Assembly (NCBI RefSeq): GCF_022549675.1
Contig: NZ_JAKZGR010000017.1
Span: 1 to 64,000 of the forward strand
DNA from: Belliella kenyensis
Lineage (GTDB): Bacteria > Bacteroidota > Bacteroidia > Cytophagales > Cyclobacteriaceae
Reading direction: 5' to 3'
DNA length: 64,000 nt
The notes under the pieces are model-generated. The model did not search any database, had not been told where the DNA came from, and was given only the letters and a program-made list of their open reading frames with translations. Shown in pieces: positions 1 to 8,825 of the stretch. Both the position numbers and the translations under genes were made by a program. Within the stretch, counting starts at the first letter, position 1, and each line of letters opens with the position of its first letter.

Positions 1-60
1 TAATCCTAAATTGTACTTTTTCAATCCGAAATTGACTCGTGGATCAAGGGTCAAATACAT

Positions 61-99
61 AAAAAAAGAAAGTAGAGCTTAGTTTAAACCCTACTTTCT
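61..99 (-). terminator. Rho-independent terminator after the AEC permease
   Basis: A 9-bp perfect stem (arms 67-75 and 91-99, AGAAAGTAG with CTACTTTCT) with a 15-nt loop. Read on the minus strand it is followed by a run of T (61-67). It lies about 35 bp after the stop codon of the minus-strand permease gene and would end that two-gene operon. Confidence 0.75.
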
Positions 100-134
100 A
101 ATTCCTGACGAATTTTCCAATAAGCCCCACTTAA

Positions 135-1277
135 TTACTCAATCGAGTTATTTTTATTCAATTTTTGCTCGCTCAAACTCCCCAACTCTTCCTCCATAGC
201 TAATGTACTGATCCATTTGGAGATTTTAGGTAAGAATGAAAGGATTAACATGATCCCTCCAAATAAGAAAATATGGTATGGGTTGGTGAAATATGTTCCA
301 GAAGAAAATATCCCCAAAATTAAGAGTGTGCTAAATGGCATAGAAAGCGCTAGTAAATTCACCCCTAGCTCTAAGTCAAAAGTTGGTTTAGTTTTCTTTG
401 ACTCATCTCCAAGTTCCATTGATCTTATGGCTGACATATGTGCAAATGGCCAAAAACTAACCGCACTTTGAGGAAATACTACAGCCAATAGAATCGCTTC
501 AATCGGCATTGGGACCATTGCAACAAAAATCCCACTAATAGTAAATGTCACTCCGGCCCTAAATAATAACATACCAGCAAGCATCCTCAACTGATCCCAC
601 TTGAATACCACAGCTATGCCAATAAACAAAAGCACCAGTGGGGTCATCATGTCCTTCATCATCAATATTGCCTCCGAAATAAATACTGGAAGTGCCTCCA
701 TATTGATCCCAAAGCTTAACAAAATGATGGCAGATATCATCACTAGATTGATAGGCTCTTTGAGCATCGCCAGCAATAATTGTTTGACCCTGTCTTTTGT
801 TGATGCCTTTTTGAGCTGGTGATGCTTGTAATACCACGATATCGCCAACAAGTACGCCAATACCAATACAAAAAACTTGTTCCCTATATCCGCCAAAGCT
901 GCCCATGCGAGGACATCCTCACCTAAGTAAGAAACCACAAATGGAAAACATGTAAGCCCAGGAGCCAATGATGGCAACAATAGCAATAGTGTCCTCATAG
1001 ATGCTGTTCCTTGCTCTATCCCTAATACTGGTAGTGCATACTTTGAAATTACCAAAAATAAAATATTGAACAGTAAGGCAAGAATGGGCAAAATCAATAA
1101 ATCTGGATTGATCTCAATCTTAAGCAAAGCTACGAATATCATCGCAGGCAGAGCTATATCCAATATTATCATTTTAAGCCCTTTTTGCTGTTCTGGCTGG
1201 GTAAATTTCCGTTTTAGAATGAGTCCTAGGACAATTAGTAGAATCAAAGAAAGTGTTTTTTGTAATGCTATACTCAT
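135..1277 (-). CDS. AEC-family (auxin efflux carrier type) permease
   Basis: A 380-residue integral membrane protein of about ten hydrophobic segments, the length and layout of the AEC/bile-acid-sodium-symporter-like transporters. These move small organic acids or other metabolites across the inner membrane. The N-terminal half has a helix with PAMI, then an LAPGLTCFPF stretch typical of the kinked helices in this fold; the C-terminal half repeats with VVFPQSAVSFWPFA. The end (about residues 355-380) is a short charged cytoplasmic tail. The gene begins only 3 bp after the stop of the exported aminotransferase, so the two are probably translated from one mRNA. The substrate cannot be read from sequence. 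The family call is firm at superfamily level; the subfamily is inferred. Confidence 0.75.
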   Translation of the reverse strand: MSIALQKTLSLILLIVLGLILKRKFTQPEQQKGLKMIILDIALPAMIFVALLKIEINPDLLILPILALLFNILFLVISKYALPVLGIEQGTASMRTLLLLLPSLAPGLTCFPFVVSYLGEDVLAWAALADIGNKFFVLVLAYLLAISWYYKHHQLKKASTKDRVKQLLLAMLKEPINLVMISAIILLSFGINMEALPVFISEAILMMKDMMTPLVLLFIGIAVVFKWDQLRMLAGMLLFRAGVTFTISGIFVAMVPMPIEAILLAVVFPQSAVSFWPFAHMSAIRSMELGDESKKTKPTFDLELGVNLLALSMPFSTLLILGIFSSGTYFTNPYHIFLFGGIMLILSFLPKISKWISTLAMEEELGSLSEQKLNKNNSIE

Positions 1278-1280
1278 GGC

Positions 1281-2444
1281 CTAAGCTGTTACTTTTTCGA
1301 AAGTTTCGACAAAATATTCCATCTCTTCCATCGTGCCCATACTCACCCGACAGTATGGCTTTTCATCTATACTGAAAACTCGAATACTTACCCCTGACTC
1401 ATTCATCGCTTTCATAAAGTCCATGCCGTCCATTGCAATAGGAAATAACACAAAGCTAGTAGAGGAAGGAATCACATCGTACCCCAATGAGGTAATCTTA
1501 TCTACTACATAATTCCTGCATTCGGTATTCAACTTCTTACACTCTGCGGTGAATTGCGCATCACTCATGCTTGCGATAGCACCTTTGAGAGAAGTAGAGC
1601 ATAATCCCATGGTACTTCTTACCTTATCTGTAATTGCTGAAATACGTTCTGGTTGAGCCACTATATAGCCTATTCTCAAGCCGGCCATACCATGAATTTT
1701 GCTGAATGTCCTCGCTACTATCACGTCGTCCCCTTTGGTCACCAAGTCTACCATAGAGTGCGACTGACTGTCATCTAAGAACTCCAAGTATGCTTCATCT
1801 ACAAAAACAGGAACTTTTGTAGAGACATCAGAACAAAAAGTTCTTAGCTTATCTGAAGCTGTAATTGATCCCGTAGGATTATTTGGGTTACAAACATAGA
1901 CCAGCTTGGTATCATTATCTATGGCTGATTTCATAGCCATGAGGTCGTGAGAATAATCTGACTTTAATTTTACAGGCTTCCAACTTGCACCCAAAGCTCT
2001 TGCTGTACTGATGATAGACATGTATGCAGGATCTGCTGACACGATATTACCACCAGAAGGAAATGATACAAAAGCCATCTTCTCCAATAGATCTGAAGAC
2101 CCTGGACCAAGCATGATGTGTTTCGGGCTTACTCCTTCTTTCTTAGCGATCATTTCGATCAAGTCTGATGCATCTCTATGGGCGTACCGATTGCCAGTTA
2201 CTACTGCCTCCTTTATCGCTTCGACAACTGCTGGTGACGGACCATATGGATTTTCATTTGCTGACAATCTTGCAAGCATTCTTGGTGCATTGAAATCTTC
2301 CCGAGGAGTGATTTCATAAAAGCTGGATTTTGGGAATGCTGCATTTACATCCATGGCACTTACAAGCTTCGGCATTGATGCTATAGCACCTATTCCAAGA
2401 AAGGATTTCTTAATCCATGATCTTCGGTTGATTGACTTTTTCAT
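1281..2444 (-). CDS. Tat-exported PLP-dependent aminotransferase (HisC-like, class I/II)
   Basis: A 387-residue fold-type I aminotransferase most like histidinol-phosphate aminotransferases. Visible motifs are SANENPYGPSP near residue 61, the CNPNNPTG cofactor loop at 185-192, a VFVDEAY Asp at 216, and the PLP-binding lysine K249 in TFSKIHGMAGLRIGY. The N-terminus is odd for a PLP enzyme: NRRSWIKKSFLGIGAIAS (residues 6-23) is a twin-arginine signal, so the folded holoenzyme is probably exported to the periplasm. The gene is the first of a two-gene unit with the AEC permease 3 bp downstream, which suggests transport of the amino or keto acid product. It is not part of a his operon, so a histidine role is unlikely. 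Confidence 0.85.
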   Translation of the reverse strand: MKKSINRRSWIKKSFLGIGAIASMPKLVSAMDVNAAFPKSSFYEITPREDFNAPRMLARLSANENPYGPSPAVVEAIKEAVVTGNRYAHRDASDLIEMIAKKEGVSPKHIMLGPGSSDLLEKMAFVSFPSGGNIVSADPAYMSIISTARALGASWKPVKLKSDYSHDLMAMKSAIDNDTKLVYVCNPNNPTGSITASDKLRTFCSDVSTKVPVFVDEAYLEFLDDSQSHSMVDLVTKGDDVIVARTFSKIHGMAGLRIGYIVAQPERISAITDKVRSTMGLCSTSLKGAIASMSDAQFTAECKKLNTECRNYVVDKITSLGYDVIPSSTSFVLFPIAMDGMDFMKAMNESGVSIRVFSIDEKPYCRVSMGTMEEMEYFVETFEKVTA

Positions 2445-2927
2445 TAGTTTATAGTTTTTTTTTTGGATAGAGTCTTAAGTTACCTTTCTGAAAACACACT
2501 GAAATGACGCAATAGATCTCTGATACAGCATTTCGCTACCTTGCCTTTTGGTCTAGTCTGATAAGTTCATTACAAGTTTTTGTCCATATCAGAGTATTAA
2601 CTAGCTCATCAAAGATTCAATATTGAATATTGCAGGTATTATAGATCATCTCCTTCCCCATCACAGAGGTCTTCAAAAAGGTTATATTTGGGTGATATTC
2701 TAAAACGGTCTTATATTTCAAACCATATCTTTGAAATTTTCTGTTAATCTATGGATATTTAGTCTATTATAAAACCATATTTTTATTTTTTGTTTAATTT
2801 TTTATTTAAATAGGTTTGAAAATTACATGACCATCATAAATATTCCCCATTCCGAAAAAATAAAGATGGATTTCCTAATTTTGAAGAAGCAAATGAACCG
2901 ATTCTTTAAAAATTCGATTTATACATC
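2445..2927. other. Divergent intergenic region with candidate plus-strand promoters
   Basis: This 483-bp stretch separates the minus-strand aminotransferase from the plus-strand IscA-like gene. It carries two perfect TAnnTTTG elements on the plus strand (2726-2733 and 2811-2818). No clear matching element was seen for the minus-strand gene. I see no ORF with coding character and no strong hairpin. Confidence 0.5.
2790..2818 (+). promoter_or_regulatory. Candidate Bacteroidota promoter for the IscA-like gene
   Basis: TTG at 2790-2792 and TAGGTTTG at 2811-2818 are spaced by 18 bp, matching the -33 (TTG) and -7 (TAnnTTTG) elements of the Bacteroidota primary sigma factor. Transcription would start about 100 bp before the ATG at 2928. 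A second TAnnTTTG match without a TTG partner lies at 2726-2733. Confidence 0.45.
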
Positions 2928-3245
2928 ATGATCATTCCGATAAGTATTACAGAGAAAGCCCAGATTGAAATTAAAAACATCATTTCAACAAAAAACATCC
3001 CAGCTGACTACTGCTTAAGAGTAGGCGTCAGAGGCGGTGGATGTGGCGGGATGTCTTACGCATTAGGTTTTGACAAGCTAAAAGATGGAGACCAAAAATT
3101 TGAACTTGATGATATTCCGGTTTTGATCGAAAAGCGACACTTCATGTTTTTGATGGGGATGCAAATTGATTTTTATGAAGGCAATGATGCAAGAGGTTTT
3201 ACATTTATCAATCCAGATATCCCCAAGAGACATGATGTTGAATGA
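2928..3245 (+). CDS. IscA/SufA/HesB-like iron-sulfur protein lacking the C-terminal Cys pair
   Basis: A 105-residue A-type Fe-S carrier family protein. The family core is clear: ITEKAQIEI at the start, RVGVRGGGCGGMSYALGFD around residues 31-49 with the first conserved cysteine (C39), and GFTFINPD near 90-97. In IscA, SufA and ErpA the last part carries a C-G-C motif that supplies the other two ligands; here it is replaced by IPKRHDVE, so only one of three canonical cysteines remains (C29 is extra and not in a family position). It could be a carrier with altered ligands (the C-terminal His and Asp are possible substitutes) or a non-cluster-binding relative. It stands alone, away from the suf operon at 26.7 kb. 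Confidence 0.85.
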   Translation: MIIPISITEKAQIEIKNIISTKNIPADYCLRVGVRGGGCGGMSYALGFDKLKDGDQKFELDDIPVLIEKRHFMFLMGMQIDFYEGNDARGFTFINPDIPKRHDVE

Positions 3246-3372
3246 TAGTCTTATTCAGACATGAGATTTATATAGAAAATCTTAATTTTTGATAATACCA
3301 ATGCAAAGGACTCCTAAATACTTGCATAGGATGAGTATTAAGCATAATTTCGGATCTTAAAATCATCTACCT

Positions 3373-4446
3373 ATGTTGCGATTCATTGCAGGATTTATCT
3401 TTTTTGTATCTGTTTTCCTTTTTGTCAGCGTATATATCTCTCCTGAGTTTTTTCCTTATGCAGGATTACTCACACTATTGATCCCTTTTTTGATCGTGAT
3501 CAATGCTATTTTGTTTGTATTATTGGTTTTAGCCAAAAGGAAATTAGCCTTTTTACCCTTAATCGCATTAGCAATAGGTTGGAAATTTATAGGTATCACT
3601 TTCCAGCTGAATACTCCAAAAGAATCAGAACCAAACCTCACCATATTGAGCTATAATGTACATATGCTCAATTATACAAGGCCTGGACAAAACGTGCAGG
3701 AGGTCACTAAAAACATCACCAAATGGCTTCAGGACGACAACTCTGACATCAAATGTTTTCAGGAATTCTACCAAGACTACACCACACCTTCCAGAAATGC
3801 CATCAAAGCCATAGGCACAGAAAGAGGATATGAATTCACCTATCAGGTAGTTGATGGAAATATCTCCAAAAGATCCTTCGGACTTGCCATATTCAGTCGA
3901 TATCCTATTATCAATGAGGGGAAAGTGTTTGACACAAAGAGAAATAACGGAGTAATTTTTGCAGACATCGTGGTGAAGAAAGATACTATCAGAATATATA
4001 ATGCCCACCTTGAATCGATGGCCATATCCTCAGAAGGTTTGACAGATATTGACGGGATCAAGGAAAACTACAGAGAAACCCTCGGTAAACTCAAGAGAGG
4101 TCAAGTTGTAAGAGCTTCTCAACTTGGTGTTTTGAAAGAGCACATGAATAATAGCCCGTATGCAAATATCTTAGTGGGAGATTTTAATGATGTACCTTAC
4201 AGCTACACTTACTTTTCGTTGAGAAAACTGATGAATAATGCTTTTGAAAAAGCCGGACGTGGTTTTGGATTTACTTATAACAAGATTCTTTTCTTTTTAC
4301 GAATTGACAATATTTTCTATGACGATCCATTAGAAATATTAGAATTCAGAACACACAATGAGGTCGACTACTCTGATCATTATCCAGTATCGGCTAAGTT
4401 CAAGTGGAGCACGCCACTGGTGAGGGAAAGTGAAGAAATTGAGTAG
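3373..4446 (+). CDS. Membrane-anchored endonuclease/exonuclease/phosphatase (EEP) family protein
   Basis: A 357-residue protein with two or three N-terminal hydrophobic helices (about residues 1-80) followed by an EEP fold domain (about 90-350). EEP motifs are visible in order: SYNVHMLNY (metal-binding Asn), CFQEFY (Glu ligand), YNAHLES (catalytic His), VGDFNDVPYS (Asp/Asn pair) and a final YSDHYPVSA with the catalytic His. This family hydrolyses phosphodiester bonds in DNA, inositol phosphates or sphingolipids; the membrane anchor places the active site at the membrane, so a lipid or periplasmic substrate is as likely as DNA. Membrane-anchored versions are common in Bacteroidota. The gene stands alone and converges on the PUL operon. 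Confidence 0.85.
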   Translation: MLRFIAGFIFFVSVFLFVSVYISPEFFPYAGLLTLLIPFLIVINAILFVLLVLAKRKLAFLPLIALAIGWKFIGITFQLNTPKESEPNLTILSYNVHMLNYTRPGQNVQEVTKNITKWLQDDNSDIKCFQEFYQDYTTPSRNAIKAIGTERGYEFTYQVVDGNISKRSFGLAIFSRYPIINEGKVFDTKRNNGVIFADIVVKKDTIRIYNAHLESMAISSEGLTDIDGIKENYRETLGKLKRGQVVRASQLGVLKEHMNNSPYANILVGDFNDVPYSYTYFSLRKLMNNAFEKAGRGFGFTYNKILFFLRIDNIFYDDPLEILEFRTHNEVDYSDHYPVSAKFKWSTPLVRESEEIE

Positions 4447-4513
4447 GTTAAGATTTAGTGAATTATAAAAGTCAATTGAGGTTTTCGGGAAATTACTCCA
4501 TAAAAATTGAGGC

Positions 4514-4553
4514 AAAAAATAAAAACACCCCAGAAACTATGTCTCTAGGGTGT
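4514..4553 (-). terminator. Rho-independent terminator of the PUL operon
   Basis: The arms ACACCC (4525-4530) and GGGTGT (4548-4553) form a hairpin. On the minus strand it is followed by a long T-rich tract (4514-4524). It lies 18 bp after the stop of the last PUL gene. Confidence 0.65.
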
Positions 4554-4570
4554 CAAAACAATAAACCCAA

Positions 4571-5986
4571 TTAATTATCCATTATTTGTATCAAATCAAT
4601 AACCTTATTATTAAAGGTTTTCATCGATTCCATAAGAGGCTTGTATGCATTAAATTCACTATCTACTATACCCTTGTTTGAATCCCTATTGGAATAATCT
4701 GTGGTAAGATCCAATGGGTCATTATCTTGGTAAGTAAACCAATGCCAACCCACACAAGACTTACTTTCAAGTAATTTCATTGCGAAATTTTGATAAAAAA
4801 TCCCTCTATCCTTTTGGGAAGGGACATTCCAGCCTGCTCCAGTTCTATTGGGCAGACCAGAATCTTCTCCTTTGACATACCACTCGGTAATAATGAAAGG
4901 CTTTCCTGACCATTTCTCCCAGTTTTCAAGCATTGCCAAGTCTGGTTCCCATTTTCTATAGTGATTGACTGAAATAATATCTATGTATTTTCCAGCTACC
5001 TCAAAAATCGCAGGATTCTGCAATTCCTCTTTCTCTTGGTTGAACCTACAGCCCAAAAACATGTGGTTAGGATCATATTTCTTTATAGCTGCACTTACTT
5101 TTGAAATGTACTCTTCAAAATAGAATGCAGTAAAAGCTAACCTGTCATCATCATTAACATCGTCTATACTCGCATTCTTTCCCTTTCGTTCATCTAACCA
5201 TGCTTTTGCAGCAAGATAACCATACTCATCTTTAGCCAAATACATCAGGTGCCTATCAAGAGCATCATTTTTCCAAGGCAATTCATTATCAGTATAATAA
5301 CCAAGTAAATGCTTGTCTTCAGCATATTTGCTAATTGGTGCGATAGCTTTATCTACATATTCATCAAATTCTGGATCAAATACCATGATCAAATCAAACC
5401 TAAAACCTTGCCAGCCAGTTTGTTTATATTCACCACCATATTTCTTAATATGATCAGTTTTGTAATTCCCCATAGGGTTGACGATCACTGTGTAGACAAG
5501 TGGATCTTCGACCTGTCTTAATAAATCCACATCAGACCAAGCTCCAGTACCATTGAACCCATGCTCTTTCAACAAGGTCGATTCCTTTTCTGCCCAGGTC
5601 TGGATATCATTGTATTTGTCTTTCATTGATGCCCTTTGCTTTTCAGATTTACCAGGCCGAAAGACTGCAACTCCCTTATGTATAAACGGGTATCCATCTG
5701 GATCTATGATCCACCATCGATTATCAATTTTCTCTGTCCTAAAGAATCCTGTCCCCTCTGACTGCATAAACTCCCACCCTCCATACTTACTTTGTACCGG
5801 AGTTTTTTTCTTTTTTCTCAATGCAGGTATATGATCTACTGTTTTGGCTTGGTAAGTACCCCATACAGTATCATCAGCATTTTTTCTTGCTTTTACTTCA
5901 TAAAACCCATTCGTGTCTTGGGCTTGTACACCGAAAATCACAGTAGTGATCAGTATAATTGTAAGTGTGTATTTGAAATGATTCAT
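4571..5986 (-). CDS. Secreted clan GH-A glycoside hydrolase, agarase (GH50)-like
   Basis: A 471-residue protein with an N-terminal signal peptide (hydrophobic 5-20, cleavage after about AQA at 21-23). The block RWWIIDPDGYPFIHKGVAVF (90-109) is characteristic of agarase/GH50-related enzymes. Clan GH-A catalytic candidates are E235 in YTDNELPW (acid/base) and E368 in IITEWY (nucleophile), at the ends of strands 4 and 7 of a TIM barrel. It is the last gene of the PUL, 87 bp after the GH10 xylanase gene, so it probably degrades a branch or linkage of the same polysaccharide. The exact GH family is uncertain: it is shorter than classical GH50 beta-agarases, lacks their N-terminal module, and may belong to an uncharacterised relative. 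Secretion and hydrolase fold are well supported; the substrate is inferred. Confidence 0.7.
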   Translation of the reverse strand: MNHFKYTLTIILITTVIFGVQAQDTNGFYEVKARKNADDTVWGTYQAKTVDHIPALRKKKKTPVQSKYGGWEFMQSEGTGFFRTEKIDNRWWIIDPDGYPFIHKGVAVFRPGKSEKQRASMKDKYNDIQTWAEKESTLLKEHGFNGTGAWSDVDLLRQVEDPLVYTVIVNPMGNYKTDHIKKYGGEYKQTGWQGFRFDLIMVFDPEFDEYVDKAIAPISKYAEDKHLLGYYTDNELPWKNDALDRHLMYLAKDEYGYLAAKAWLDERKGKNASIDDVNDDDRLAFTAFYFEEYISKVSAAIKKYDPNHMFLGCRFNQEKEELQNPAIFEVAGKYIDIISVNHYRKWEPDLAMLENWEKWSGKPFIITEWYVKGEDSGLPNRTGAGWNVPSQKDRGIFYQNFAMKLLESKSCVGWHWFTYQDNDPLDLTTDYSNRDSNKGIVDSEFNAYKPLMESMKTFNNKVIDLIQIMDN

Positions 5987-6073
5987 CTTTCAAGATTATG
6001 CAAGGGAAACTTGTCTAATTGTCCCCCTTGCTTTGTGTTATAAAATAGGTTCGAAAAATTTACTTTCCCTTAG

Positions 6074-7171
6074 TCAGTTCAATCCTTCTAGAAAGCCTTC
6101 ATAGGCCCTTTTCTTTTGAAAACTATCATCAAACAACAAAGGGTATTCTTTTGGATGCCACCAATCCCTCAACCATGTCCCATTGTCTGCAACTCCCCAA
6201 GTAGTAATTGCAAATTTTTGATTTTGTGGAATAGATTCGTAAAAACTAACTATATCTCGATATGCTTCTGCATGCTTTGCTTGCTCTGAGGGCAGATATA
6301 CATAGTCATCTTCCCTGTTCACATTGACCCTAATATCCAGTTCGGAAATATGAATCAATAATCCAGATCCTGCCATATCAGTAAGGCCATTTCTAATTGT
6401 GTTCCTATTCGTAGACACCATGTAATGGAATTGATCTCCTAAACCATCTATTGGATATCCATCTGCTTGAAAGCGGTTGACCATCTGTCTCATAGCCCCT
6501 CTTTTACCAGAAGCTAACACAACATTGTAATCATTATAGAATAGTTTGGCATCAGGATCTATAGCTCTTGCATAAGCAAAGCACCTTCCATAAAAAGCAA
6601 TTGGATCACGGAATGTCTGATATACAGGACAGTTCTCACTTCTCAATGTACCATTGTCATTAAATATTTCATTAGCGACATCCCAACTCACCACCTTACC
6701 TTTATACCTTTGGACAACTCTTTCGATATATGTTTTCACTCTAGATTCAAATGCAGCTGAATCATAGTTTGCACTTTTGAACCAATTCGGAAATGAGCTA
6801 TACCAAACCAAAGTATGTCCATGAACCTTCATGTTATTGGTCTGGGCAAAGTTGACCATTTCATCAGCTGCTGCCCAGTCATAATTATTCTCACCTTTCC
6901 AGATGTGAGCCATTTTCATTTCAAATTCAGCTGTAATTTGAGAATAATGCGTACGAAGTGTATTTGCATATTGAGCACCTGATAGCTCTCTATTAGTCAC
7001 CGCCGCGCCAATATCAAATTTGGCTTTTAACCGAATATTGTCCTCCTCTTCATCAGGGTCATCTGGAATCTCTACTACTGGCTCTTCACCTGAATCAGAA
7101 CAAGACCACATGCCACTCCCTATTAGTAGAAGGAGTCCTATCATCACGCTATATTTTTTCATTTTAATCAT
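6074..7171 (-). CDS. GH10 endo-1,4-beta-xylanase lipoprotein
   Basis: A 365-residue surface enzyme. Residues 5-24 form a lipoprotein signal ending in MWSC (C24). CSDSGEE directly follows, resembling the acidic signal that sends Bacteroidota lipoproteins to the cell surface. The catalytic domain spans about 48-363 with GH10 hallmarks: HGHTLVWYSSFPNWF (117-131), WDVANE with acid/base E168, FYNDYN (211-216), and ISELDIR with nucleophile E277; TTWGVADNGTW is near the end. It cuts internal beta-1,4 (or, in some GH10 subgroups, beta-1,3) xylosidic bonds. There is no extra binding module. It lies 31 bp after susD, so it is co-transcribed with the uptake pair. Either Met1 or Met4 could be the start; the signal peptide works with both. 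Confidence 0.93.
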   Translation of the reverse strand: MIKMKKYSVMIGLLLLIGSGMWSCSDSGEEPVVEIPDDPDEEEDNIRLKAKFDIGAAVTNRELSGAQYANTLRTHYSQITAEFEMKMAHIWKGENNYDWAAADEMVNFAQTNNMKVHGHTLVWYSSFPNWFKSANYDSAAFESRVKTYIERVVQRYKGKVVSWDVANEIFNDNGTLRSENCPVYQTFRDPIAFYGRCFAYARAIDPDAKLFYNDYNVVLASGKRGAMRQMVNRFQADGYPIDGLGDQFHYMVSTNRNTIRNGLTDMAGSGLLIHISELDIRVNVNREDDYVYLPSEQAKHAEAYRDIVSFYESIPQNQKFAITTWGVADNGTWLRDWWHPKEYPLLFDDSFQKKRAYEGFLEGLN

Positions 7172-7202
7172 ATTTAATTTATCACTACCTCGATCAAGTC
7201 AT

Positions 7203-8813
7203 TTAGTATCCTTGATTCTGAGGCATTACCCTATCTGTATTGGCATCAATCACACGCTGTGGAATCGGTAACAAAACTTGAAATTCTTGAATGTTTGCAG
7301 CAAACCTGTTGTGCGCTCGATTTCTTTCTATCAATTTACCAGTCCTTACCATAGTATGTCTCCTATGCTCCTCGGTAACCAATTCCCTTGATCTTTCATC
7401 TAAAATAAAGTCTATTGTCACTTGGTTTGGAGAAATTTCGCTAGCATTTGATCTTCTCCTTATCTGATTGATGAGCTCTGCTGCCTCACCCAAATTACCA
7501 AGTTTAAACTCTGCCTCTGCCAGCAATAAATAAGTCTCTGCAACTCTTAAGTAGACTTGATCTGCAAAAGCATAGTTTGCATTCCAAAGATTCGGATCAT
7601 TGTAGGTCCAATCCCATTTCCTAGTAGAAGCCCATCGATTGTTATTGATATTCATTTGACTTGGCTCCATGTGGGTACGGATTGTATCACCATTGAAACC
7701 TATGTAATACTTCCTAACAGCATATTCGCTAAACCTATCATCTTGAGGCTCATAAATACTAAATGCCCATGCTGAAATAGCAAGTCTGCCAATTCCCCTC
7801 CCACCATTTTCCGGAGTGTATGGAGCATATCCATTATAATTGATCACCCAAGACCTTCTCATAGAGTTAGAACTTGCTCCTGGAAGATTTAAAACATCTG
7901 AATTTGGGAAAATCCATAAAGCTTCTCTGTTACCCTGATCTCTTGTGATGTTTCCATCATAAAACTGATCCATAAAAGGTACTCCAGGTTCATTGGCTCT
8001 TACTCCAAAGCGTGAAGTTGTGAGTGAAAAATCACCACCATAAACCACTGTAGACGCTTTATCTCTTGCCTGTTCGGGCATATCCATCCATAAGTACATT
8101 TCTGCTAGATAATGCGAAGCTATAGCACCGGATAAGTTCAAAACGCTGTTTGACACATGTGGCAAATACTCTTCTGCCAGAAGCAAATCTTCTACGATCA
8201 ATTCTTGGACTTCTCTAACAGGTCTTCGCTCCCAGTCATTCTTGTAATTCAACCCATTGATCTCCTCTGTAGATATAGGAACATCCCCAAAGCTATAAAC
8301 CAAGTGTCTATACGCCCAGGCTCTGATAAGATGAGCATGGCCCAAAATCAATTGCTTGTTTTGCAACTCCATTTCTGGAGAAGTAGCTTCCCAATCTACT
8401 GCTGGGTTTTCAGCTCTTGCGATGATCATGTTTGCGGAGTTGATCGCTCGATACATCAATAAAAATATACCAGGATTGCCAGCTGTGTCTCCATTGAGTA
8501 GCTGCATCTCTGGATTCAATTCTATATTATATTGATTGAGTCCTCTAGTCCATGATAGTTCGGTATTTGCCCATCCATTATCCACCCCAATCTTCCATGC
8601 AAAACCGAGCTCGGCAGATTGGATTTTATCTTCTCGCTCATCACGGACAAAATCCAATAAAGCATTGGTAGCTAACCTAAAACCTTGAAAAGTCCCAAAC
8701 AAGTTATCAGCATACAGGTTATCTCTAGGGTCTTCTTTTAAGAATTGCTCTTCATCACATCCTGTACTGCCCACAAGGATCAATATGATGATTGTATATA
8801 ATATCTTTTTCAT
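7203..8813 (-). CDS. SusD/RagB-family surface glycan-binding lipoprotein
   Basis: A 536-residue SusD-like protein, the lid and binding subunit that works with the SusC transporter. The signal ends at the lipobox VGSTGC (about residue 19) and is followed by DEEQFL, an acidic surface-export type sequence. The N-terminal part shows LKEDPRDNLYADNLF, common in this family. The middle has tetratricopeptide-like helices (ASHYLAEMYLWMDMPEQARDKA) and the C-terminus has the conserved YLRVAETYLLLAEAEFKLGN and INQIRRRSNA, then the LDERSRELVTEEHRR block and a final QRVIDANTDRVMPQNQGY. It lies 12 bp after susC. The sugar ligand is inferred from the neighbouring GH10 to be a xylan-type chain. Confidence 0.95.
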   Translation of the reverse strand: MKKILYTIIILILVGSTGCDEEQFLKEDPRDNLYADNLFGTFQGFRLATNALLDFVRDEREDKIQSAELGFAWKIGVDNGWANTELSWTRGLNQYNIELNPEMQLLNGDTAGNPGIFLLMYRAINSANMIIARAENPAVDWEATSPEMELQNKQLILGHAHLIRAWAYRHLVYSFGDVPISTEEINGLNYKNDWERRPVREVQELIVEDLLLAEEYLPHVSNSVLNLSGAIASHYLAEMYLWMDMPEQARDKASTVVYGGDFSLTTSRFGVRANEPGVPFMDQFYDGNITRDQGNREALWIFPNSDVLNLPGASSNSMRRSWVINYNGYAPYTPENGGRGIGRLAISAWAFSIYEPQDDRFSEYAVRKYYIGFNGDTIRTHMEPSQMNINNNRWASTRKWDWTYNDPNLWNANYAFADQVYLRVAETYLLLAEAEFKLGNLGEAAELINQIRRRSNASEISPNQVTIDFILDERSRELVTEEHRRHTMVRTGKLIERNRAHNRFAANIQEFQVLLPIPQRVIDANTDRVMPQNQGY

Positions 8814-8825
8814 GTTTTTGACCAG

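Noticed and set aside
1-82. Open frames at the left edge: minus strand from an ATG at 60 leftward (starting MYLTLDPRVNFG) and plus strand to a TAG at 82
   Set aside because: Each is only about 20-27 codons and cut by the edge. Without more sequence neither can be told from chance, and a terminator hairpin (61-99) overlaps their ends.
217-471. Plus-strand 84-codon ORF
   Set aside because: It lies antisense in the AEC permease gene, has no ribosome-binding site or motif, and follows the codon pattern of the real gene.
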